In this document: positions 45,653-55,859 of the stretch, one piece after another
How positions within the stretch are numbered: position 1 is the stretch's first letter
Layout of the letters: each line of letters starts with the position of its first letter
NCBI GenBank assembly: GCA_942486035.1
Contig: CALNXK010000073.1
Coordinates: forward strand, 360,001-424,000
Origin: Porites lobata
Taxonomy: Eukaryota; Cnidaria; Anthozoa; Scleractinia; Poritidae
Length of the DNA: 64,000 bases
Reading direction: 5' to 3'
The notes under the pieces: generated by a model
What the model saw: only the letters and a program-made list of their open reading frames with translations
What the model was told of the DNA's origin: nothing
Databases searched by the model: none
Translations under genes and position numbers: made by a program

Positions 45653-46800
45653 GACACTTGTTTCTTGCCCAATGAACAGTTTCTCATAAAAAGTTAACCT
45701 CGCTAATGCGGACACTTCATTATCAACTTCATTATCAACTGACCCAGAAATCCTTAAGGATTGTGAGAGAGGAAAAGTTTAAAGAAGTATATGCTACCAC
45801 CACACTAACAAACGTCGTATTATTTTCTGTAGAAGGAGGTCCTATGGGCGCCATGAAAAAGGATACTGTGGGATTTGAGCTAAATTTAGGAAAGATGTGA
45901 TTTTGCAACTGATGGTAGCAACAAAACAGGGATGATTACAATAAAAGGGCAAAGCTTGGTAAAAACATCATTTAAAGTAGAACAAAGAGTATGTCTTTAG
46001 TGGTATTGGCTCTGAGTGGTAGTATTTACTATCTGCCCTTAGGGTACTGGTATGTTTACCAAAGAAGACTTATAGGGATATAAAGGGTTTTATACTACAA
46101 GTAGCTAAGGGTAGTTGTAATCAGAGTCAGAAATAAAAGAGCATTTGCGTATTTTTCATGCAGTTTAATTTCTCGACTCGCTGAAACAAATCATCCTTTG
46201 ATATATAAGTATGTGTTTGTGGAACCAGAGTTAGTGGTAAGGGCAATATGGTTGAACGTGATGCCGCACTAACAAACAAAAGACTAATCTGACAGCTACT
46301 GAATATATTTCCATGATAAGGACTGTATTCTTGGTCAAGAATTACATTTGGTAAACGCACATTATGTGACACCATTTCATTGCCTCGTGCACGATTACGA
46401 ATACAAAATGTTTTACTACTTTTTAATTCTCCTTTAAAAATAAACTATCTAACTGAATTTCATGTGTTCAACAATTTGAACTCCCTCCCCCACCCCACCT
46501 CCTTCAACAATACGTATTAAATCAAAAGGTTTACTCCATCGGGCGTTTAACCTTAATTGTTTAGTAGATTATTCAGTATCAGTGTTAAACTGGAAGGTTT
46601 TGGTGCGCCATGTAGTACAAAGCAGCCGAGTTTGTTTTAGTAACTTAGTAACATGTTTGTTGCCTTATTAAAAAGTCTAAATAGCAACACATGATTCAGT
46701 TAATCTTTTAAGAATGAAAAATTTGCCTATCAAACTTTCTTTGTAGGGGAAAAACATTAACCGGGAACTGTTTGAGACTGAAAATAACAAAGACAAACGT
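45250..46800. other. No gene seen; repeat remnants
   Basis: An (ATA)n microsatellite lies at 45620-45651. TACAGTAGGACCCCGCTTTA at about 45552 and CGCTAATGCGGACACTTCAT at about 45691 look like ends of a TACAGT-type element. Nothing else is supported. Confidence 0.5.
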
Positions 46801-46804
46801 ACAA

Positions 46805-46810
46805 TTTATT
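46805..46810 (-). terminator. Polyadenylation signal of the KH-domain gene
   Basis: AATAAA on the minus strand, about 180 bases past the stop at 46991-46993. Confidence 0.6.
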
Positions 46811-46990
46811 ACTATGGTTCCAAAAACGAGTACTGTGCATGTATTACGGCGTCTTGGTAGACCACAATGCGTATCATATGTGTTATGAGTAAAATCCTGG
46901 GTTATCAACTACCATACCATTATTGGATATGTGCTAAATTTATCACTGAAATTGTTCAGCTGATTCACAATCTTTTTTCTCAAATGTATA

Positions 46991-49900
46991 TCAGCGGTGA
47001 CGGACAACTACACTGCTCTGGACTTGTCTCAAAAACTCCAGAAAGGCGGGTAGCTTGTCGGCAATCTGTTCTGGTTCCCAGTTTCCCTCATCAAGGAGAC
47101 GATCCCATTCGTCACAATGCAGGTGAATGTCAGCCTAAAATTAAATGTTGAAAAAAATTTTGGTAGAATAAGAATATAATAGCACATTAAGTGTCTATTT
47201 GAATAGACCTATTAGGCTAACTCAATGTTGTACCCAATTCAAATCCTTCGGGAATAAAACGTTTTGTTTCAGGAATTTCCATGATGCAAATACAATATAC
47301 AAAGAATCTTATCCCCGGGAGATTTGAATTGGGTACAACATTGAGTTAGCCGAATAGGTCTATTAGATACAGGGAAACGTCGTGAACTTTACTGTAAATG
47401 AAATTTAGGGAAATTAATAAAAGCATTATAAGGCAACCACGATTAGATTTTAACAAAAGAAAAAACACAACAGGAAAAGAACAAGGGGTAAGATTAAGAA
47501 ACGATCTATAGACGAAAATTCACTAAGATCAACTTCTTTTTTAGGCTTCAGTGACCTAATTTACAGAGGCAGGTTCATTGTTGTTATTCTTGTATAGCTA
47601 ACTGAACGCGCGCCATCAATTAATTTCAAAGGCCATCAATTAAAATAACCGATAAATCAGTGCAAAATGAAACAAAAATTGATGTGGTCCATGATCAATT
47701 TGCTCCACGGCACATATAAATCTGAATTTCCGTTATAATTGATCGTCCGACTTTAGATTGAGGGCCAGTCGGTTCCAGTCCTTACCGAGATCTTTTGAGA
47801 GAGAGAAGCACCGGCCAACTGTCCATGACCAGAGTTTCTTTTGAAACGTCCCCTTCATTCTCTTTAAAGAGAGCGAATCCAATGAGTCAAGGAGAGTCCA
47901 AGGGAATTCATCCGACATCCACTAACTAATGCTGCACAGCCTCATACAGTCGATTTCAAGCCTGGTTAGCTTATTTTATCTAACTTCCAGCCTGGCTTTG
48001 GTTATTTGCAAGCTCACTGCTAAGCCTGTTTGACTCAAGGAAACTACTTGATTAAACCAGACTTGAACACCGTTCGGGGATGGGACTGCCTCATTTTAAA
48101 AGAGTTGAATAGTGCTAGTGAACAAATTGGGGCCCCTCACATTGCGTAATAAAAGAAACTCATAAGGGCTTATAGTAATTTTTGCGCAAGACAATTATAA
48201 AAATACAGATGAAAAACCTTTGGGGAAATGTCGTCAATGCTGCTTGCGTCAGGCTCATAAGGGCAAACGTTTGTTGCTTGATCTTTGCAAACAGTCAAGT
48301 TGAACTGTTCTCCATCCGACATTTCATACTGATAAGTCTTTCGCAGACTACGCCGCTTGTAAAACAAGTCAAACCCATCCTGCAGCTCTGAAGCCGGCGG
48401 CAGCGTTAACTGGCCACCCTCAATCCTCATTCCCGTTAGGTAAGCTTCTAAAATTTTGTCTTCTTCTTCGTCTTGTGGAGTTTTTGGGACATAAGTGGTG
48501 CCTTGAAAAAAAAAAAGCAAAGAATTGTTCTTAAAAAAGGAAGGCCGCAGTAAGACCCTTTGTATCATTACAATCGACCACACGGGAACAGCATCGTTAA
48601 AGTATACGCTTATATGAAAGACAGGTTGCTCAGACATGCATGGCCAGATGAAGCACCTAAAATGAGCCCTGCTCAGTCTATCACTTGTTAACCTGGTTAA
48701 CAGTCCTTAGTGCCATTCAACGATGGGTTTCAATAGATCGTGATCTAAATGAGCAATCCTTACCTGTCCGCTTCAAAGTCCAGAAATAAATAAAAGCTAC
48801 CTTTCTCTCTTCTAAGCACAATTCCTTTGTCTTCTTTGGTAGCCGTAATCGATTAATATGTCTTCTGCTATTTGAAATTATCTGAGCCCGACGCATAAAG
48901 TCAAACAAGATTACTCAGTGTATGAAAGTGGACATGATCTTCGCAGTAGAAAGAGCAACCAAAGCGATTGAAAAAGAACCTGAAAAAATTCAGGATTGAC
49001 CGGGAACCGAATCCTGGCCTTTGCGATAACCGGACGCAACGCTCGGTCAATCAAACCTGAATTTTTCAGGTTCTTTTTCAACTCCTTAGATTGTTCATTC
49101 TACTACGAAGATCATGTTCACTTTCATATCTTTACCCGCAGTTCAAAATATGATTCATTCCATATATTTAAAAATTACTGTAATCAAACAAAAGACGCCC
49201 AATCCCTTTCCTTCCTAAACATTACCGTAGGAGTAATGGGCCCCGAAAAGAACGTTACAGGGTGCTTTTAAATATTACCCGATTAAACTCTGACCTCCAA
49301 AGAAGATTATACTTGCACTAGTTACCAGCAAGAGCCTTATGCGTAACCTTGTCATAACCCCTTACTAATTCAAACAGCTTTCTTTTTGTGACAGGTCATC
49401 CTCTCTTAATAATTAGTAAACCAATCAAATAAGTCAAATAAGGAGTTAAGAGTTTTTAAGATTAGCCTTCATTCAAGATCAAGCGGTTTGAGAGGAACCA
49501 CAAACAATCGCAGACTTTTAAGTGCAGGGATTTTCAAATAAAGCGAAATTATAAAAGGGAGTCAAATAAAGAATGACAGAAACACGGGTCAACAATTTTC
49601 ACTGGTATCTATTTCGAAAGTCTTACATGTTCTAATGGACAAACGGCAATCGAGGTCCTGAGAAGGTATCAAAATATCCGCTCTCAATCGGCTTTGAAAC
49701 TGAGAGCAGATGTGAAAACAGGGCGTTTCCGAAGTGTCTCCTTGTTCATCAGACATCACACGTGTTAGAATGTTCTTTACAGTAATGGGTGTCCTGCGTG
49801 AAAATGCCATGGATGATGCTGCTTCCCCAGCCTCTTCTCCTTCCGGTTCTATGAGCCACACCTATTCATACAAACAACAAAGGAACATTTTATTAATGGG

Positions 49901-52265
49901 AAGCAAATCAAGAGATGTAAGAGAAGAAGGGCGAACCGCAATACTCCAGGAAGAAGGCTTTAACACAGTTTATTAAAGTTTTAAGTCAGAATCAGCCATC
50001 GTGTAAGAAAAACTACATGGGAGAATGTAGAAAGCTTCTTAGAAGGGCTAGACCTGGGTGTTTTGAAAGCCTGTTTTATCCTAAAAGAACCCTCTTAGTT
50101 AGAGTCCTGGAACGTTATTTATGCGCACGAAACCTCCGTTGAATAGAAGTCTGGCTGGTTGTAGATGTTACACTACCATACGCGGCCTTTCCTAATTGCA
50201 ATCCCACCACTCAGGGGCAACCAGTACCTTCACACGAACATCCCTGCAGGTTGGGGTGTAGAAAGTGAGGTCATGTCTAATGTCCTCTTTTGCCGCTTTG
50301 GATGGGAGACTCTGCTCAATATCCAAAACTTCCATGTCTTCTACACCCTCTACGAAAAATGACTTCCAGCTTTTGTTTTTCCCGTCCTCTAGTTTTTCTT
50401 TGAATTCTTCCAGCGTAAACGTGTCCTCTAATTCGTCTGCAAAAAAAGCAAATTGTGATTTTAAAAGTATTGTCTATTTTGCTTGGTTAAAAGTAAAACT
50501 TACCAAAGACCTCCGCTTTTCTTTTTTAGAGAACTAAAAGCCGAAAAAAGCGAAAGGCAATGAGATAGCCAATAAGATTATCAAGAGCAGCTATACTCGG
50601 GTTAGTCTCCCTCGCAGCCGTTTTTAGTATCGTCACGCAACGGAGGAGCGTTGCGTGACGATACTAAAAACGGCTGCGAGGGAGACTATACTCGGGTATG
50701 TGTTTATTTGGAACAAATAACTCTGCTGGTGTTCCACTCAAAGCATCTTGAAGCTGTTTTCAAACCATGAGTCGACAGTTGCTTTTTTAAATTTATTTGG
50801 TTATGAGTTGGTACGGTTTGTGATTGGCTGAAAAACTCGCACCATTTTTTTCCAATCAAAAGTAAACCAGAATCAGTCGTGTCTTACTGAGATGTGTTTT
50901 TCCTCGCTTGTCATCCGCCTATACGTTTGCTAAGACTGGTCCTTTTCATTATCATCATAAGTGTGTAATGTCAAGAGTAAATAGGTTGTTATTTTTTATT
51001 AATACTAACAAGTTTAAACCGATTTAGCCCATTTTTCATTTTTTTTCTTCACGCTAGAGGTTGCGAATGCCCTTCCTTTATTAGGTGCAAACTTTTAAGC
51101 CTACCTATCCTTGCAGCCTTAAACCAGAAGTAGTAATTGTTCACCTTTCCCGTTTAGACAGAGAGACATAAACTTTATTTGCGGTTTCAAAGGCATGGCT
51201 TTTAGGCTGCAGTTAAATTGTCTTTTTCTATTATGTTATTGAACAATCTAAGGTCCTGACTTCACATACATTCATACATGGTACGCCTTGTGGCGTAATA
51301 ATATGTTTGAGAAACTCTATTAAGATCCCTACCTTCATCAACCTTAGTGATGTAAGCACGGCCAAAATGACACCACATGTCGACACGGACTTCCTCTTGG
51401 GCCTTCTCTTGATGAATTTGCTTTAAAACTTTAACAATTTTTTCCTTTAATCTGTCTGTGTGTAGAAAACCATCGAGTGTTTCCTGTAAGTTGATATGTA
51501 TAAAAGCAAACAATATGTACAAATGTAAGGACTGAAATTTTATATTAATAGTGCTGTGACATTGCTAGACACTCAAGGCCCTCGTGGGACCTGGGTCCCC
51601 AACTTAAATTTTCAGCCCAAACTGAAGCCTGCCGCGGGTCCGAGAAAATATTTTATCACTATTACTTAGTCTACACTTAGAATTTAAATTTGAGCTTGCG
51701 TTTGCTAATTATTTACCACCTGTTTTTGCATTTGCCATATAAATATTTGTTTAGTTTTTGTCGTTAGTTCGATCTCAGAGAGAGGACGAAACATAGCCGT
51801 TTGCAATTAAAGTGCTGTTCACGGTAACACCTGCGTATAAGAATTCGATCCTCCGGCTCCAACTGACTTTCAATTTCCTCCTTGATTGGTAAATAGATAG
51901 AGGATTTACGGAATCTATTCTCGCTCATCAGCATTAGGTTCGTTTCACGTGAAGTACAGTGTTTGACCTTGGCCTAATCAAATATATGCAAGTGAAAATA
52001 ACGTACGTACCTCCTTCAAAGGAGGCCCCCTTAGTATAGGCTTGTAGTAATATTCTCCCAAGCTTGCATTTGTTATGGGATGTGTTGCGACGGACAAATG
52101 AAGTTCGTGATTCTCTTCTAACTGGGCGGTGTCTACATGGACAAACTTCAAAGGAGCGGCCCTCTGTGAATACTTCATAGCGCGGTTCTAAAAGAGTGCA
52201 AAACAATAATTATTTTACATTGTCACAGCTTATTAACGCTGGCGGGCATCTTTTCCCTGCGTGAT

Positions 52266-52301
<36 letters not shown>

Positions 52302-53713
52302 TGCTGATATGATGTCTGAACCTAAGTCAAAAGGTGAGAATCGAAGTCATGCGAAGGTGGTTTCTGCACTTCATTCGTTAAGGTTTCTTTATGTACGGGT
52401 ACATTGAGTGGACTGTTCATTAAGGCATCGCCTTTTAAAAGACCCGTGGAAACGGACGCAACATCGTTGGGTGTTGCGTCCGTTTGAACACCCTGTTGCA
52501 TGCTGTTGCGTGTTGTTGGGAGTTGTTGCGCAAAGTTTGACCCGGTGAAACTTTTAGCCCCGTGCAAATGGAAGCAGTATTGTTGGCCACCAACCCCCAA
52601 CATTGATTGATGTTACATGTTGCGTCCGTTTCCACACCCTGTTTCATGCTGTTGGGAGATATTGCGCAAAGTTTAAACGGTTCAAATTTTTAGCTATGTG
52701 CTAACGAAAGCAACAACTCCCAACAATATTGCGTCCGTTTGCACGAGGTTTAGTGTAAAACAAGATGTTAAAACTTCACTAGGGGAAAACGTATACATAC
52801 CACTGATTCTTGTATTTCGCGTCGGGCTAATTTCTCTTCCTTTTTATCAGCTCCTTTGATATGGAAATTGTTATCGATTATTTTTATTGAAACCCCGATT
52901 TTCGTTTCGATGGCTCTCAATTTCTCGCCTCCTTTTCCCAGAACTTGACCAATCAAATGTTGGGGTACCATTAGGTTTTGTAGCATTTCAAATCCTCCTC
53001 GTCTTGGTCTGCCTTCTCGGTGACTCATCTGTTAAATCAAAAGATGGTGGGAGAAAATTAATTTATAGCATTATCGTTTGCACTGCAAAAAACGCCTGCT
53101 TTGCAGGCCGGTAAAGACAACTAAAGATATTTTGAAACAAAAAAAAAAACAAACAAAATAACATCAACAACAACAAAAGAAAAAAAAAACAGCCTGAGGC
53201 AACCCTGCTAAAAGAGCAGAATAAGTCCGAGATTAAATGGTTATATGAATTTCCTAAAATATTTTTGTCCTTGGGTTCAGCTTAGAATAAAGAGCGAAAA
53301 ATATATCTGTTTGAATGACTTGTAGTGACGTCTTGACTCAATGAAGGCATTGGAAATTAGTTTCCAGTACAAACGTGATTGATTGTTTTCAATCCGGCAT
53401 AATTGGTCAACTTCGACTTGTGGGTGCTTACTGGATTCAAGATTTCTCCAATCATGGTTTTAGCTTCGTGAATTTGTTCGGCTGTTCCTCTCAAGTGAGC
53501 ACCATCTTCTTTTATAAATATTTGGACATCAGTTTGTCTTCTGATCTCTTCCTTTGTTCTTCCCTTACGCCCAATGACAAGTCCGACCTTTTCTTTGGGA
53601 ATTTCTACAATCTCTTCTTCTTGGTCTGCCGTTAGTGTAGCCATTGACTTGTCATACCAGTTCTGATCACCTCTAGCTCTTCGTTTTTGATTTCTTCCTG
53701 AGAAGCTCGACAT
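46991..53713 (-). CDS. Two-KH-domain RNA-binding protein
   Basis: Minus-strand exons with continuous phase: 53432-53713 (ATG), 52801-53028, 52011-52187, 51333-51483, 50228-50436, 49627-49861, 48218-48501. Then either the phase-0 terminal exon 46991-47134 (569 residues in total) or an alternative exon 47786-47921. KH1 is in exon 1 (KVGLVIGRKGRTKEEIRRQT, GXXG loop GRKG). KH2 is in exon 2 (HLIGQVLGKGGEKLRAIETK, loop GKGG). The remaining 400 residues (LKFVHVDTAQ; VDMWCHFGRAYI; DLTFYTPTCRDVRVKVWL; DGFDLFYKRRSLRKTY; CDEWDRLLDEGNWEPEQI) look like one conserved region I cannot name. KH domains bind single-stranded RNA or DNA. An acceptor-like CTTATCAG just before the ATG suggests a spliced 5' UTR. 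The gene faces away from the second ZNFX1-like gene, with 2.1 kb between the start codons. Confidence 0.85.
47200..47370. mobile_element. Palindromic MITE in the last intron of the KH gene
   Basis: AATAGACCTATTAGGCTAAC and its inverted partner near 47350 (GTTAGCCGAATAGGTCTATT) continue pairing through TCAATGTTGTACCCAATTCA, giving arms of about 60 bp. Confidence 0.85.
47733..47921 (-). CDS. Alternative exon of the KH gene (uncertain)
   Basis: After GTTAGTTAG the frame reads WMSDEFPWTLLDSLDSLSLK and later KLWSWTVGRCFSLSKDLG, in phase 0 with exon 48218-48501. A consensus donor GTAAGG follows at 47785 (phase 1), but splicing from there to the exon at 47134 gives an immediate TGA. Reading on without splicing gives KDWNRLALNLKSDDQL and TAA at 47733, faintly like the start of a Death domain. 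It could be an alternative last exon, or a cassette whose partner I did not find. Confidence 0.4.
   Translation of the reverse strand, partial: WMSDEFPWTLLDSLDSLSLKRMKGTFQKKLWSWTVGRCFSLSKDLGKDWNRLALNLKSDDQL
48968..49082. repeat. Palindromic repeat with a tRNA-like core
   Basis: TTGAAAAAGAACCTGAAAAA and its complement GGTTCTTTTTCAA bound the element. On the minus strand the core reads GATTGACCGAGCGTTGCG ... GGATTCGGTTCCCGGTCAATC, whose ends pair and which contains a B-box-like GGTTCCC context. It is not a functional tRNA. Confidence 0.6.
50603..50688. mobile_element. 86-bp near-perfect palindrome with 9-bp TSD
   Basis: TAGTCTCCCTCGCAGCCG through CGTCACGCAAC, an 8-base loop GGAGGAGC, then the exact complement ending GGGAGACTA. 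TACTCGGGT flanks both sides exactly (50594-50602, 50689-50697). The 9-bp duplication fits a Mutator-like MITE and shows it was inserted as a unit. It lies in a KH-gene intron. Confidence 0.9.
52269..52299. repeat. (AT)n microsatellite
   Basis: Fifteen or more AT units in an intron of the KH gene. Confidence 0.95.
52435..52745. repeat. GTTGCGTCCGTTTG repeat cluster
   Basis: TTGCGTCCGTTTG/C occurs three times, and GTTGGGAG with TTGCGCAAAGTTT occurs twice, as two diverged direct units of about 140 bp. It begins with an inverted GGAAACGGACGCAAC. It is non-coding and lies in the intron between exons 2 and 3 of the KH gene. Confidence 0.7.
52801..53713 (-). CDS. KH-domain exons 1 and 2
   Basis: Exon 1 (53432-53713) holds an Arg-rich N-terminus (NQKRRARGDQNWYD) and KH1 with VGLVIGRKG and VQIFIKEDG. 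Exon 2 (52801-53028) starts at its own ATG after AACAG and holds KH2 with LIGQVLGKGG and VSIKIIDNN. Both GXXG loops are intact, so RNA binding is plausible. Each KH fold is confined to a single exon and the junction is phase 0. Confidence 0.85.
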
Positions 53714-53719
53714 GACTGA

Positions 53720-55855
53720 CTGATAAGAGAATAAAGAAGCAAATAAGTCATAAATGAAAAATTAACCAAATCTTCGTGATTTTTGTATATTTTATTGACA
53801 TTTTCGCATAACCAGGGCATGGGACCAGAAAATTCAGAAAAAAAAGGGACTCAAGGTTCATAGATGGTGCCAGCTTATTTCTTGATTAAAAAAAACTTTA
53901 TGAGCATTTTGTGCCCACAAATTTATTCTGAAGGTACACTTTTAGGGAATTATGACAAAAAAATCAAACAATATCAAACGAAAATGGGGTTGGGGCCGTA
54001 AGCTCTCCTGGTTACCTCAAGCGTTCCTTCCCACGAACGTCACCCTTTTTGCCTTCCTCTACGTAATAAATCAGCCCATTTAAAGCACGAAGAGGTTAGT
54101 TTCTTGAGGTGTTAGTTCCTTGAGGTATGCATGTGGTGTTGTGTAGCTGAGGAAGTGAAATAAAAGGTTTGGTTTCATTGACAATTGTAGGGAGATAGAG
54201 AAGCTGGCTTCTGGGGCGTTTCGAGTGATTCTCTCTGACGAAAGGCTAGCGCTCGAAACATTAAGCTCTCCATAGTTTTCCATCTCCCTACGGTCGCCAA
54301 TCTACCTTTTCAATTTAGTTCTATTCAAGTAATGCTTCAACAATCACTCCCTTAATATATTTTTAATAAAACTGCCTTACTAGGCCACCGGAATGGTCAG
54401 ACAAAGTTTGATGAAAAGGAAATCCGGATCCCGAAATCCGGGAAATTCTTGCTTGTCTGGCCTGCAGGCGTTCAGATGGTAAAGCGAGGGCGAAAAATTC
54501 CCCTCGTTTTCCCTGCGTTCGATTTAATTCGCTACCCACCATCTGAACGCCTCGCTCTACTATCTGAACGCCTGGAACAGGCTATTGCTTGTAGAACCCG
54601 GAATCCTGGGCTTTGGAATCCGTAAGTTAGCTCAAGGAATCCGGAATCCCGCTAACGATTGGAATTCGGAATCCAAGTTCTACCGCCAAGGAATCCGGAA
54701 TCCAGTACCTGGAATTCGGAATCCACAGCGTGGAATCCAGAATTCCAAGTGGATTGCCAACGAAGCGGTAATCTTTCAATCAAAACTTTCAGACATTTGG
54801 AAATAGTTTTAAATGGAACAGAAATTTCCCGGAAAAGTTTCTAGAAATTCCGAAACTGTTAAATTTTCGAAATACGAACCATTCAACCGAAAATTCTAGA
54901 CATTCTGGGAGCAAAGTTGAATGGAAAGAAAACTTCCGGGAAAAAGTTTTCCAAAATATGGGTATACCTCGCGAGGTTGTCCGCAAACAGAAGTGAAAAA
55001 AAAAAACAAGCAAAACAAAAACCGGTTGCTAGTCGTGGTTTACAATGCTTGGGGTTTCCTTTGGTGAGATTTTGTTTTTTCAATTTGCCAACGAAAACAA
55101 TACATGACATGGTCCCGTTCTGAGTCACGTAATCTCGAGATAAGTATGTTTTGGAGGAAAGAGATCAAATGGAACTGATTCCTCAATAACTTTCCTTTTT
55201 CTAGTTGTAAAAATTAGCTTACTTGTTGCGACTCTCTGTTTTGGCGTTATTTACCTAACAACAAATAATTATACCTTCACGAAAGGACTTCTTCCCCAGT
55301 ACCTTGATTTTGGAAGATTGGAACGAGGCAAATACTCCCTTCTCTACCCTGGCAAGAGAGAGATTTCTTGTTTTCAAAATGGATGCTGAGACAGATTTGT
55401 CGTAGTTTTACCGTCTTGCGAAATTTGTGGCCATTTTAGGCCTTTTTTTAGACCTTTTCTGGTCGATTTTTCAACAGGAAAGACTTCCTTTGTTTGCTGG
55501 AGGAATGAGTGAGTTGTTGTGGGTTAAACGATTCTGGGAAATGACGTTTGTGGCTTTAATCTTTCTCGGAAAGATGGTGTTGTTTGCGCCGAGCCAGAGA
55601 GGAGACGGGGGCAAACTGCAGGAAGTATTTTGCACTTGCTTTGTGTGACTGTTAGTTATATTTTTAAAAATGATACAGATTTAGAGGAACGATAAGTTTT
55701 AACAATTTGAGAATTTCAACTTCGAGAAATCTAGTACATCAACGATAATGTTAGTGTTACATTTATGGAATATCACCCACCCCTCCCCAATCAAAAGTTT
55801 CATTTAAGGTTATGAAATTTATTGTTTTGTAATTATACTAGCTGAGAACAGCTTG
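53720..55855. promoter_or_regulatory. Divergent intergenic region between KH gene and second ZNFX1-like gene
   Basis: The two genes are transcribed outward from this 2.1-kb interval, so both promoters and 5' UTR exons should lie here. No clear TATA box was identified. A MITE-like inverted pair (CAGGCGTTCAGATGG / ATCTGAACGCCTGG, about 54467-54575) and a cluster of GGAATCCGGAATCC repeats (54597-54750) occupy part of it. Confidence 0.5.
54597..54750. repeat. GGAATCC / GGAATTCGGAATCC repeat cluster
   Basis: GGAATCC or GGAATTC occurs about ten times in 150 bp, often paired as GGAATCCGGAATCC. Low-complexity and non-coding. Confidence 0.8.
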
Positions 55856-55859
55856 TGAA

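Noticed and set aside
55427..55648. Upstream coding exon of the second ZNFX1-like gene
   Set aside because: The frame is hydrophobic and shows no homology; an untranslated exon may lie here but cannot be placed from sequence alone.
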